Positions 9,077-17,418 of a stretch of 36,742 bases of DNA are shown here, one piece after another. Under the pieces are notes generated by a model. That model had not been told where the DNA came from and searched no databases. It worked only from the letters and a program-made list of their open reading frames with translations. Made by a program: the position numbers and the translations under genes. The DNA is taken from the NCBI GenBank assembly GCA_934463175.1, contig CAKSIW010000017.1:1-36742 (forward strand). The letters run 5' to 3'. Source of the stretch: an uncultured Clostridia bacterium. Its GTDB lineage: Bacteria > Bacillota > Clostridia > Monoglobales > Monoglobaceae. Within the stretch, counting starts at the first letter, position 1. Each line of letters opens with the position of its first letter.

Positions 9077-9134
9077 CAGCATTCGGCGGCTCTGTCAGAC
9101 TCACGGCACGGGCTTTCGGAGAATTATGTGAGTC
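9073..9134 (+). promoter_or_regulatory. Two mutually exclusive hairpins between the DUF4330-like genes
   Basis: CTGACAG (9073-9079) pairs with CTGTCAG (9092-9098), and GACTCAC (9098-9104) pairs with GTGAGTC (9128-9134). The arms share base 9098. The second stem ends just before the AGAAAGG ribosome binding site of the next gene. This is the longest gap inside an otherwise overlapping operon, so the structures may tune expression of the downstream genes. Neither is followed by a T-run. Function is inferred only from position. Confidence 0.35.
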
Positions 9135-9149
9135 AGAAAGGTATTGGTT

Positions 9150-9647
9150 TTGAATATGTTTATTAACAAAGAAGGAAAGCTTTTCGGAAAAGTCAGCATA
9201 ATTGACATTATTGTTATTCTTGCAATTGTTCTCGGCGGCTTTGGCGCATATATGCGTTTCATGAAGCCGAATGCCAAGGTTTCAACCGTCAGCCAGACGA
9301 TTGAATATAAAATCCGCGTTGCAGGTGTCCGTGAAGGCACGGTTGACGCTCTCGGACAATTCAGCCCGATTTACAGCTGCGAGACAAAGGAATATCTCGG
9401 AGACATTGTGGGGATTGATTATGAGGACGCGTTTGATGACCGCGTCATGGCAAACGGCGAAATCAAACGGCTTGCCGTTCCCGGCAGATATGACGTGATC
9501 CTGACCGTCCGCGTTGACGGCAAGGTGAACGCCTCGGGCTACTACACCGCCACAAATCAGGCAATTTATGCAGGGGCGGCACACACCTTCAACTCGAAAT
9601 ATGCCCAGACGACAGGACGCATATGCGAGGTTTACGAGGTGCAGTGA
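9150..9647 (+). CDS. DUF4330 family protein, copy 2
   Basis: About 165 residues with one transmembrane segment near the N-terminus (IIDIIVILAIVLGGFGAYM) and a soluble outer domain rich in beta-like patterns. INKEGKLFGKVSIIDIIVIL is the standard DUF4330 beginning. The start is uncertain: TTG at 9150 has the best spacing (8 bp) from AAAGG at 9137-9141, ATG at 9156 is 14 bp away, and TTG at 9144 is too close. The family has no established function. Here it sits between its paralog and an ABC exporter in a polysaccharide operon. Its stop codon is embedded in a strong small hairpin. Confidence 0.78.
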   Translation: MNMFINKEGKLFGKVSIIDIIVILAIVLGGFGAYMRFMKPNAKVSTVSQTIEYKIRVAGVREGTVDALGQFSPIYSCETKEYLGDIVGIDYEDAFDDRVMANGEIKRLAVPGRYDVILTVRVDGKVNASGYYTATNQAIYAGAAHTFNSKYAQTTGRICEVYEVQ

Positions 9648-9657
9648 CGCACTGCAC
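9639..9657 (+). promoter_or_regulatory. Perfect 8-bp hairpin over the stop codon of DUF4330 copy 2
   Basis: GTGCAGTG (9639-9646) and CACTGCAC (9650-9657) form a perfect stem with a three-base loop. It ends five bases before the GGAGG (9663-9667) of the ABC transporter. There is no T-tract, so it is not an ordinary terminator; an RNA-processing or translation-control role is possible. Confidence 0.4.
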
Positions 9658-9677
9658 ATTTCGGAGGTTCATTTGTT

Positions 9678-11405
9678 ATGCTTAAGAAATTCTCGGCTTA
9701 TTATAAGCCGTACATATTTGTTATAATTGCAGACCTGCTCTGCGCCGCACTTTCAACGGTCTGTGAGCTTGTTTTTCCGATGATTGTGCGATATATCACA
9801 AACACCGCCCTAAGCGGCGGACACGCACTCCTCCTTTCCACGGTTCTGCGGCTCGGAGGGGTGTATCTGTTTCTCAGAGTGATTGACACACTGGCAAACT
9901 ACTATATGGCTGACATGGGTCACGTCATGGGGGCGCGTCTTGAAACCGACATGCGCCGCGATTTGTTCGACCATCTGCAAAAGCTCTCCTTCAGCTATTA
10001 CGACAACGCAAAAATCGGTCAGATTATGTCGCGTGTCACGAACGATTTGTTTGACATAACCGAATTTTCGCACCATTGCCCCGAGGAGCTTTTCATCGCC
10101 GCAATCAAAATTGTCGGTTCATTCATCATACTCGGGCGCATTAATCTTCTGCTCACGGTTCTGATTTTTCTGCTGCTTCCGCTCATGCTGACCTCAATGC
10201 TCCTGTTCAGAAAGAAAATGAAGCTTGCATTTAAGGAGCAGCGGCGCAAAATCGGCGAGCTGAACGCCGACCTTGAGGACAGCCTTCTCGGAATCCGCGT
10301 TGTGAAAAGCTTTGCAAACGAGGACATCGAACGCGAAAAGTTCAGGCAGGGCAACATGAGCTTCTTTGCCACCAAGAAAAACGCCTACAAATATATGGCA
10401 CTTTTCCAGTCGGGAACGCGTTTTTTTGACGGTGTTATGTATATCGGGGTCATTGTCATCGGCTCGGTTTTCATGATACGCGGCGAAATCAACTCGGCAG
10501 ACCTTGTGGCATATCTGCTCTATATTCAGACGCTCATCACCTCAATCCGCCGCATTGTTGAGTTCACCGAACAGTTTCAGAAGGGAATCACGGGAATTGA
10601 AAGATTCATGGAAATCATGGACGAGCCGATTGCCATATGCGACGCCCCCGATGCCGCAGAGCTTTGTGACGCAAAGGGAAACGTTGATTTTGAAAATGTG
10701 TCATTTAAATATTCCGATGACGGAAAAAGCATTCTCAGCCACATAAACCTGCACATCAAGGCAGGCGAGAGCATTGCGATTGTCGGTCCGTCGGGCGGCG
10801 GAAAAACCACGCTTTGCAATCTCATTCCGCGGTTCTATGACATTGACGGCGGCTGCATCAGGATTGACGGCACGGACATACGCCGTCTGACTCTCAAATC
10901 GCTCCGTGAAAGCATCGGAATGGTTCAGCAGGACGTTTATATGTTCAGCGGCACGGTGTTTGAAAACATTGTCTACGGCAAGCCCGGCGCTCCGCGCAGC
11001 GAAGTCATTGCCGCGGCAAAGGCGGCAGGTGCGCACGAGTTCATCTCCGAGCTGCCCGACGGCTATGACACCTATGTCGGCGAACGCGGCTTGAAGCTTT
11101 CGGGCGGTCAGAAGCAAAGAATTTCAATTGCACGGCTGTTTCTCAAAAATCCGCCGATTCTGATTCTTGACGAGGCAACCTCGGCACTTGACAACGAAAG
11201 CGAGCTGCTTGTTCAGCAGTCGCTCAAAAAGCTCTCGCACGGAAGAACAACCTTCACAATCGCCCACCGCCTGACAACAATCAGAAACGCATCGCGCATT
11301 TTCGTTCTGACCCCATCGGGCATTGCGGAGGAAGGCACGCATGAAGAGCTTCTCGCAAAGGGCGGCGAATATGCAAAGCTGTATTCGCTTTACAGCACAT
11401 TATAA
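9678..11405 (+). CDS. ABC exporter, fused permease and ATPase (MsbA-like half-transporter)
   Basis: 575 residues, the usual length for a homodimerising half-exporter. Residues about 1-310 hold six transmembrane helices; the ATPase domain follows from about 335. Visible motifs are Walker A GPSGGGKTT (about 370), the Q-loop GMVQQDVYMFSG, the signature LSGGQKQRIS (about 474), Walker B ILILDEATSALD with D498/E499, and the H-loop IAHRLTT. Such proteins use ATP to move lipids, lipid-linked glycans, peptides or drugs out of the cytoplasm. The operon context favours a lipid or glycan substrate, which is an inference. The ATG at 9678 has CGGAGG at 9662-9667. It is the last gene of the operon and is followed by a strong terminator. 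Confidence 0.92.
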   Translation: MLKKFSAYYKPYIFVIIADLLCAALSTVCELVFPMIVRYITNTALSGGHALLLSTVLRLGGVYLFLRVIDTLANYYMADMGHVMGARLETDMRRDLFDHLQKLSFSYYDNAKIGQIMSRVTNDLFDITEFSHHCPEELFIAAIKIVGSFIILGRINLLLTVLIFLLLPLMLTSMLLFRKKMKLAFKEQRRKIGELNADLEDSLLGIRVVKSFANEDIEREKFRQGNMSFFATKKNAYKYMALFQSGTRFFDGVMYIGVIVIGSVFMIRGEINSADLVAYLLYIQTLITSIRRIVEFTEQFQKGITGIERFMEIMDEPIAICDAPDAAELCDAKGNVDFENVSFKYSDDGKSILSHINLHIKAGESIAIVGPSGGGKTTLCNLIPRFYDIDGGCIRIDGTDIRRLTLKSLRESIGMVQQDVYMFSGTVFENIVYGKPGAPRSEVIAAAKAAGAHEFISELPDGYDTYVGERGLKLSGGQKQRISIARLFLKNPPILILDEATSALDNESELLVQQSLKKLSHGRTTFTIAHRLTTIRNASRIFVLTPSGIAEEGTHEELLAKGGEYAKLYSLYSTL

Positions 11406-11412
11406 TAAAACT

Positions 11413-11450
11413 AAATCTTTGGAACAGGCAAGCTGTTCCAAAGATTTTTT
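11413..11450 (+). terminator. Rho-independent terminator of the polysaccharide operon
   Basis: AAATCTTTGGAACAG (11413-11427) and CTGTTCCAAAGATTT (11433-11447) form a perfect 15-bp stem around the loop GCAAG and run into a T-tract (11445-11450). It lies eight bases after the ABC exporter stop. Confidence 0.9.
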
Positions 11451-11495
11451 ATTCCTGCGTTTCCTTGTTCCTCGTTCTCTTTTTCTCTTTTTCCC

Positions 11496-11599
11496 TTGCT
11501 GCCTTGCTCCATTACACCCTTGCTTTCTCGCTTTCTTGCTCACTTGCTCCCTTGTTTCCTTGCTCACTTGTTTCATTGCTCCCTTGCGTCCTCGCTCAT
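11496..11599. repeat. Tandem octamer array (13 units of 8 bp)
   Basis: Read from 11496, the sequence divides cleanly into 13 eight-base units without gaps. Examples are TTGCTGCC, TTGCTCCA, TTGCTTTC, TTGCTCAC (11536 and 11560), TTGCTCCC (11544 and 11576), TTGTTTCC and TCGCTCAT; the consensus is roughly TTGCTCMC. One strand is almost free of A and G apart from the single G. The preceding 11451-11495 is pyrimidine-rich but not clearly periodic. The array runs straight into the heptamer array at 11600. No gene is present in this stretch. Confidence 0.85.
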
Positions 11600-11837
11600 C
11601 GCTCACCGCTCACCGTTCACCACTCACCGCTCACCGCTCACCGTTCACCACTCACCGCTCACCTCTCACCGCTCACCACTCGCCTCTCACCGCTCACCAC
11701 TCGCCACTCGCCGCTCGCCACTCACCGCTCACCTCGCGCCGCTCACCTCTCGCCACTCACCGCTCACCGCTTACCGCTTACCGCTCACCACTTACCGCTC
11801 ACCACTCACCGCTCACCGCTCACCGCTCACCGCTCGC
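11600..11837. repeat. Tandem heptamer array (34 units of 7 bp)
   Basis: The stretch of 238 bases is exactly 34 seven-base units with no indel. Consensus is CGCTCAC, with variants CACTCAC, CGTTCAC, CTCTCAC, CACTCGC, CGCTTAC and CACTTAC. A four-unit word (CGCTCAC twice, CGTTCAC, CACTCAC) occurs twice in succession at 11600-11655, which points to growth by duplication of multi-unit blocks. Because 7 is not divisible by 3, all three forward frames stay open and give spurious Ser-Pro-Leu-Thr-Ala-His-Arg-type proteins. The array lies between the converging operons. Confidence 0.92.
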
Positions 11838-11840
11838 TTA

Positions 11841-11891
11841 AAAATCAAGAGGCTGTTTAAAAAGTCAATCTGACCCTTTAAACAGCCTCTT
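11841..11891 (-). terminator. Terminator of the long minus-strand gene series
   Basis: On the minus strand, AAGAGGCTGTTTAAA (11891-11877) pairs with TTTAAACAGCCTCTT (11861-11847) in a perfect 15-bp stem, followed by GATTTTT. It lies about 70 bp after the SGNH hydrolase stop. Part of the stem sequence (TTAAACAGCC) is repeated at about 11917-11926 nearer the gene. Confidence 0.75.
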
Positions 11892-11963
11892 CTTCACAGC
11901 TTTTGTGTTTTCCTCTTAAACAGCCTTTTCATAACAGCTCTTTCGCTCTTCTCTTGTTATGTA

Positions 11964-12584
11964 TTAAAGCTTTTTGAATGCAGCAATCCATTCGCGTGCA
12001 ATCAGTTCATGACCCGCCGCGGTGGGGTGAACACCGTCAATCAGCCAATAGTCAGCAGGTGCAAGCGTTTCCGCGTCATCAAACTTTTTCTGAAGCTCAA
12101 CAAACGGCAAGCCGTGACCCTCGGCAACCCGTTTCGCGGCAGCGGCTCTCATTTCAACCTCACTGCGGAACTCCTCCCACTTTTCCTCCGTCGCCGTGCC
12201 TTTCAGAACAAACGGCTCAAGAATTATAATTCTGATTCCGGGAAGTGCCGAACAAATCTCATCAATCAGCATATTATATATTTTCTCATAGTTTTCCGCA
12301 CTGACACCGTTCTGTCTTGCCAGCTCATGCCAAACGTCATTCACACCAATCAGTATGCTCATTATGTCGGGCTTCAGATTGATTATATCCGACTTCACAC
12401 GTGCCAGAAGGTCAACAACGCGGTTTCCGCTGATTCCTCTGTTCACAAACTCATATTCGTTCGGAAGCTCAAACCCGAGCTTTCCGCTGACAAGGGTCGG
12501 ATAGCCCGAGCCGCGGAAGTTATCGTTGTCACGCACCCTGATCGCGTCCGTGATTGAATCACCCTGAAATAAAATTTTCTTCAT
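11964..12584 (-). CDS. SGNH/GDSL-type esterase or lipase
   Basis: 206-residue hydrolase without a signal peptide. The blocks of the SGNH fold are in order: the nucleophile Ser10 in QGDSITD, the oxyanion Gly/Asn in GISGNRV and SILIGVNDVW, and the Asp/His pair in DGVHPTAAGHEL near the C-terminus. Members remove acyl or acetyl groups from carbohydrates or lipids; the substrate cannot be predicted here. The ATG at 12584 is preceded by AAAGGAGAGGG. A longer frame to 12653 would run into uvrA and lacks family character. It starts 14 bp after the uvrA stop and is the last gene before the convergent terminator. Confidence 0.88.
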   Translation of the reverse strand: MKKILFQGDSITDAIRVRDNDNFRGSGYPTLVSGKLGFELPNEYEFVNRGISGNRVVDLLARVKSDIINLKPDIMSILIGVNDVWHELARQNGVSAENYEKIYNMLIDEICSALPGIRIIILEPFVLKGTATEEKWEEFRSEVEMRAAAAKRVAEGHGLPFVELQKKFDDAETLAPADYWLIDGVHPTAAGHELIAREWIAAFKKL

Positions 12585-12598
12585 CTTTACCCTCTCCT

Positions 12599-15433
12599 TT
12601 ATTTTCTTTTTAGAACATTTTTTAAATACATTCCTGTATATGATTTTTTGCACTTTGCAACCTTCTCGGGAGTTCCGCAGACAACAATTTCGCCGCCCTT
12701 GTCACCGCCCTCGGGACCCAAATCAATTATATAATCCGCCGTTTTTATCACATCGAGATTATGCTCAATCACCAAAACGGTGTTTCCCGTATCAACAAGT
12801 TTCTGCAAAACCTCAATCAGCTTATGCACATCTGCCGTGTGAAGTCCCGTTGTAGGCTCGTCAAGAATATAAATCGTTCTGCCCGTGCTTCTCTTGCTCA
12901 GTTCGGTTGCAAGCTTGACACGCTGTGCCTCACCGCCCGAAAGAGTGGTTGATGCCTGTCCGATTTTGATATATCCCAGCCCGACATCAAAGAGAGTTTG
13001 CAGCTTTCTTGCAATCTTTGGGATATTCTCAAAGAATCCCAAGCCCTCCTCAACGGTCATTTCAAGCACATCATATATGTTTTTGCCCTTATATCTGACC
13101 TCCAGTGTCTCGCGGTTATATCTCCGTCCGCCGCACACCTCGCACGGCATATATACATCGGGGAGGAAATGCATTTCAATTTTTATGATTCCGTCTCCCA
13201 TACACGACTCGCACCGTCCGCCCTTGACGTTGAAGCTGAATCTTCCCGCGCTGTAGCCGCGCGCCTTCGCGTCGCTCGTTGCCGCAAACAGGCTTCTTAT
13301 GTCACCGAACAGACCCGTATAGGTTGCGGGGTTTGAACGCGGCGTTCTGCCGATTGGCGACTGGTCAATGTTGATGACCTTGTCAAGGTTTTCAAGTCCG
13401 CTGATTCTTCTGTATTTTCCGGGCTTCTGCTTGGCATGGTTAAGCTCGTTCGCAAGCACCTTCTGCAAAACCTCATTCACAAGAGAGCTTTTTCCGCTGC
13501 CCGAAACGCCCGTGACACAGGTGAATGTTCCGAGTGGAATTTTCACCCCGACCGACTTCAGATTGTTCTGCTCCGCTCCGACAATGCTCAGAAAACTGCC
13601 GTTTCCGCTCCGCCTCTCGCTCGGCACGGGGATTTTTTTCCTGCCGCTGAGGTAAAGACCCGTCTCCGAATTTTCGCATTTTTTAATGTCCTCAACCGTT
13701 CCCTCCGCAACAACATATCCGCCGTGGATTCCCGCACCGGGTCCGATGTCCACAATATGGTCGGCGGCATACATGGTGTCCTCATCATGCTCAACAACAA
13801 TCAGCGTGTTTCCCAAATCGCGCAGACGTTTGAGCATTTCAATCAGCTTGTCGTTGTCGCGCTGGTGAAGTCCGATGCTCGGCTCGTCCAGTATATACAG
13901 CACACCCATAAGCCCCGACCCGATCTGGCTTGCAAGACGGATTCGCTGCGCCTCACCGCCCGAGAGTGTTCCGCTTGACCTCGCAAGCGTCAGATATTCA
14001 AGCCCGACGCTTGAAAGAAATCCCAGCCGCTCCCTGATCTCCTTCAGAATCTGCTTGCCGACAATCATCTCGCGGTCGGTCAGCGATATTTCACCAAAGA
14101 AAGCCAGCGCGTCTGAAACCGAAAGCTCGGTTATATCGGCAATGCTGTGCCCCTTAACCGTCACGGCAAGACTCTCCTTTTTCAGTCTTGCGCCGTGACA
14201 CTCGGGACACGGCATGTTATACATCAGCTCCTCAATCTCGCGCTTCGCCCAGTCGGAGCTTGACTCGCTGTAGCGGCGTTCAAGGTTTCGGATTATGCCC
14301 TCAAACCTCGAATACTGCACTCCCTTTGCATATTTGCGGTCATAGTGCAGCTCAATCTTTTCGTTTCCCGTGCCGTAGAGAATTATATCAACAATCTTTT
14401 TCGGCAGCTTTTCAATCGGGGTATCAACGCTGAAGCCGTAATGCTCCGCAAGCCCGTTATAATACATCGACGAAATGCTGTTCTCGTCCGTTCCTCCCCA
14501 GCCGCTGCAGCAGACAGCACCATCTCTCAGGCTTTTTGACCTGTCGGGAATCACTCTGTCGGGATCAATTATGTCAATGTGACCGAGACCCATGCAATGC
14601 GGACACGCACCGTACGGAGTGTTGAACGAAAACATTCTCGGTGTCATTTCCTCCATGCTGATTCCGCAGTCCTCGCAGGCATAGTTCTGACTGAAAAGCA
14701 GCTCGCGCCCCTCATCGGGAAGCTGAATCAGAACAAGACCCTTTGCCAGCTTGAGCGCGGTTTCAATGGAATCGGTCAGCCTTTTTTCAATCCCTGCACG
14801 CACAACAAGACGGTCAACCACAATTTCAATATTATGCTTTTTCTGCTTGTCAAGCACAATCTCGTCACTTGACGGGTCAAACTGCTCGCCGTCAACGCGC
14901 ACTCTCACAAAGCCGTCCCGTGCAGCCTTCTCAAACACCTTTGCATATTCACCCTTGCGCCCTCTCACAACGGGCGCGAGAACCTGTATTTTTGTCCGTT
15001 CGGGAAGCTCAAGGGTCGCGTCAACCATTTGGTCAATCGACTGCGCCTTAATCTCCTTGCCGCAGTTCGGGCAGTGCGGCACGCCGATTCTCGCGAACAA
15101 AAGCCTGATGTAGTCATATATTTCCGTGACCGTTCCCACGGTTGAGCGCGGATTCTTGCTTGTCGTTTTCTGGTCGATTGAAATTGCGGGCGAAAGTCCG
15201 TCAATCGACTCCACGTTCGGCTTTTCCATCATGCCCAAAAACTGACGTGCATATGACGAAAGCGACTCCATATACCGCCTCTGACCCTCGGCATATATCG
15301 TCTCAAACGCCAGCGATGACTTCCCCGAGCCGCTCAGACCCGTCAGCACAACAAGCTTGTCGCGCGGAATTTTCACATTGATATTCTTCAAATTGTTTTC
15401 GTTTGCGCCTCTGATTTCAATATATTTCTGCAT
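12599..15433 (-). CDS. uvrA: Excinuclease ABC subunit A
   Basis: 944 residues, full family length. UvrA is the dimeric ATPase that finds bulky DNA lesions and loads UvrB in nucleotide excision repair. It shows two ABC modules: the first Walker A GLSGSGKS at 32-39 followed by SYARQFLG, and the second GVSGSGKSSLVNEVL near 645. Two LSGGEAQR signatures and DEPSIGLH/DEPTTGLH Walker B motifs are present. Zinc modules are seen as CEDCG...CPHC and CESCMGDG...CEVCGGRRYN. The ATG at 15433 overlaps the uvrB stop by one base (TAATG), with AGGAGAG just upstream, so the two are translationally coupled. Confidence 0.98.
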   Translation of the reverse strand: MQKYIEIRGANENNLKNINVKIPRDKLVVLTGLSGSGKSSLAFETIYAEGQRRYMESLSSYARQFLGMMEKPNVESIDGLSPAISIDQKTTSKNPRSTVGTVTEIYDYIRLLFARIGVPHCPNCGKEIKAQSIDQMVDATLELPERTKIQVLAPVVRGRKGEYAKVFEKAARDGFVRVRVDGEQFDPSSDEIVLDKQKKHNIEIVVDRLVVRAGIEKRLTDSIETALKLAKGLVLIQLPDEGRELLFSQNYACEDCGISMEEMTPRMFSFNTPYGACPHCMGLGHIDIIDPDRVIPDRSKSLRDGAVCCSGWGGTDENSISSMYYNGLAEHYGFSVDTPIEKLPKKIVDIILYGTGNEKIELHYDRKYAKGVQYSRFEGIIRNLERRYSESSSDWAKREIEELMYNMPCPECHGARLKKESLAVTVKGHSIADITELSVSDALAFFGEISLTDREMIVGKQILKEIRERLGFLSSVGLEYLTLARSSGTLSGGEAQRIRLASQIGSGLMGVLYILDEPSIGLHQRDNDKLIEMLKRLRDLGNTLIVVEHDEDTMYAADHIVDIGPGAGIHGGYVVAEGTVEDIKKCENSETGLYLSGRKKIPVPSERRSGNGSFLSIVGAEQNNLKSVGVKIPLGTFTCVTGVSGSGKSSLVNEVLQKVLANELNHAKQKPGKYRRISGLENLDKVINIDQSPIGRTPRSNPATYTGLFGDIRSLFAATSDAKARGYSAGRFSFNVKGGRCESCMGDGIIKIEMHFLPDVYMPCEVCGGRRYNRETLEVRYKGKNIYDVLEMTVEEGLGFFENIPKIARKLQTLFDVGLGYIKIGQASTTLSGGEAQRVKLATELSKRSTGRTIYILDEPTTGLHTADVHKLIEVLQKLVDTGNTVLVIEHNLDVIKTADYIIDLGPEGGDKGGEIVVCGTPEKVAKCKKSYTGMYLKNVLKRK

Positions 15434-17397
15434 TAGTTCTCTCCTCTGAGCCTGTTTATCTCATCTCTCAGCTTCGCCGCAAGCTCAAATTGCAGCAGCT
15501 CAGCCGCCTTTTTCATTTCAACCGTAAGCTCGGCAATTGCCTTTTCCGCATCGAACGCATCCGGCTTCTCACCGCGTTTCGCGGTGTCCTTGCCGTCAGC
15601 CTCAACGGTTGCCTCGATAATCTCGTGAACGTCCTTCTGAATGGTCTTTGGCGTTATGCCGTGTTCCTTGTTATATTCCGCCTGAATGCCGCGTCTGCGC
15701 TCCGTCTCGGAAATTGCGCGTTCCATTGAGCCTGTCACGGTGTCGGCATACATAATGACCGTGCCGTCCGCATTTCGCGCGGCACGCCCGATTGTCTGAA
15801 TCAGCGAGGTTTCGGAACGCAGAAAGCCCTCCTTGTCCGCGTCAAGAATCGCCACCAGCGACACCTCGGGAATGTCAAGACCCTCACGCAGCAGGTTGAT
15901 TCCGACAAGCACATCAAACACGCCCAGACGCAAGTCACGGATAATTTCCATTCTCTCGATTGTTTCCACCTCGGAATGGAGATACCTGACCTTCACGTCC
16001 ATTTCCTCAAAATATTCGGTGAGCCGCTCCGCCATTTTCTTTGTCAGCGTCGTCACCAGCACGCGTTCATGCTTTGCGACCCTCTGCTGTATCTCGCCGT
16101 ATAAATCGTCAATCTGCCCTTCAATCGGGCGGACAATAATCTTCGGGTCAAGCAGTCCCGTCGGGCGGATAACCTGCTCAACCACCTGCGTTGACCGTTC
16201 GCGTTCAAACTCGCTCGGCGTTGCGCTGACAAAAATCGCCTGGTTTATGTGGTCATAGAACTCGTCAAAATTGAGCGGTCTGTTGTCATATGCCGACGGC
16301 AGACGGAAGCCGTATTCCACAAGATTGTCCTTCCGCGCACGGTCGCCCGCATACATCGCCCGAACCTGAGGGATTGTGACATGCGACTCGTCCACAACAA
16401 GCAGGAAATCCTTCGGGAGATAGTCAAGAAGCGTGAACGGCGGACTTCCTGCGGCTCTGCCGCTTATATGCCGCGAATAGTTCTCAACCCCCTGGCAAAA
16501 GCCCGTTTCTCTCATCATCTCAATGTCATAAAGCGTTCTCTGCTTGATTCTCTGCGCCTCAATCAGGCAGTCCTTCGCCTTGAATTCCTCAACACGCTCA
16601 TTCATTTCCTTTTCAATTTCAACAATCGCGCGCTCCATCTTGTCACGGCTTGTGACATAGTGCGATGCCGGGTAGATTGCGCAGTGCTTTCTGATTGCCG
16701 TGACCTCGCCCGTCACCGTGTTTATTTCTGCTATCCGCTCGACCTCATCGCCGAAAAACTCGATTCTGATTGCGTTTCCGCTTGAATATGACGGAAAAAC
16801 ATCAATGACATCGCCGCGCACGCGGAATTTGTTTCGCGTGAAGCTTATGTCGTTCCTTTCATACTGTATCTCAATCAGCTTGTCAATGACCTCGTCACGG
16901 TCCTTGATCATACCTGTCCGCAGCGACACGACCATGTTGTTATAGTCAATCGGGTCGCCGAGACCGTATATGCACGATACGCTCGCAACAATAATAACAT
17001 CTCTGCGCTCAAACAGTGCAGCCGTTGCGCTGTGGCGGAGCTTGTCAATCTCATCGTTTGTCTGCGCGTCCTTTTCGATATATGTGTCGGAGTTCGGAAT
17101 ATATGCCTCCGGCTGATAGTAGTCATAGTATGAGACAAAATATTCAACAGCGTTGTTCGGGAAAATCTCCTTGAACTCGCTGCACAGCTGTGCCGCAAGG
17201 GTTTTGTTGTGCGCAAGCACCAAAGTCGGCTTGTTCACGTTTGCAATTACGTTTGAAACCGTGAAGGTTTTTCCGCTGCCCGTGACGCCGAGAAGGGTCT
17301 GAAACCTGTCTCCGCGCAGAACTCCCTCTGTCAGCTTTTCAATTGCCTTCGGCTGGTCGCCCGACGGCTTATATTTGGAAACAACCTGAAAATCCAT
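15433..17397 (-). CDS. uvrB: Excinuclease ABC subunit B
   Basis: 654 residues, full length. UvrB is the helicase-fold protein that verifies the lesion and recruits UvrC. Seen: Walker A GVTGSGKT at 37-44; the beta-hairpin region SYYDYYQPEAYIPNSDTYIE that threads between strands; the DEAD-like DESH box (VVDESHVTIPQVRAMY); the helicase motif LREGLDIPEVSLVAILDADKEGFLR; and a C-terminal UVR motif ELAAKLRDEINRL that binds UvrC. The ATG at 17397 has AGGAGAG at good spacing. Order uvrB-uvrA with a 1-bp overlap is a common Gram-positive arrangement. uvrC is not in the window. Confidence 0.98.
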   Translation of the reverse strand: MDFQVVSKYKPSGDQPKAIEKLTEGVLRGDRFQTLLGVTGSGKTFTVSNVIANVNKPTLVLAHNKTLAAQLCSEFKEIFPNNAVEYFVSYYDYYQPEAYIPNSDTYIEKDAQTNDEIDKLRHSATAALFERRDVIIVASVSCIYGLGDPIDYNNMVVSLRTGMIKDRDEVIDKLIEIQYERNDISFTRNKFRVRGDVIDVFPSYSSGNAIRIEFFGDEVERIAEINTVTGEVTAIRKHCAIYPASHYVTSRDKMERAIVEIEKEMNERVEEFKAKDCLIEAQRIKQRTLYDIEMMRETGFCQGVENYSRHISGRAAGSPPFTLLDYLPKDFLLVVDESHVTIPQVRAMYAGDRARKDNLVEYGFRLPSAYDNRPLNFDEFYDHINQAIFVSATPSEFERERSTQVVEQVIRPTGLLDPKIIVRPIEGQIDDLYGEIQQRVAKHERVLVTTLTKKMAERLTEYFEEMDVKVRYLHSEVETIERMEIIRDLRLGVFDVLVGINLLREGLDIPEVSLVAILDADKEGFLRSETSLIQTIGRAARNADGTVIMYADTVTGSMERAISETERRRGIQAEYNKEHGITPKTIQKDVHEIIEATVEADGKDTAKRGEKPDAFDAEKAIAELTVEMKKAAELLQFELAAKLRDEINRLRGEN

Positions 17398-17418
17398 ATA
17401 TTTCTCTCCTAAGTGTAC

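Noticed and set aside
9701..11342. Minus-strand frames across the ABC exporter
   Set aside because: All lie opposite the well-supported exporter and show no domain of their own.
11323..11873. Three overlapping forward open frames of 125-172 codons encoding Ser-Pro-Leu-Thr-Ala-His-Arg-type repeats
   Set aside because: They are a by-product of the 7-bp tandem repeat, which keeps all three frames open and lacks stops. No ribosome binding site or family resemblance is seen.
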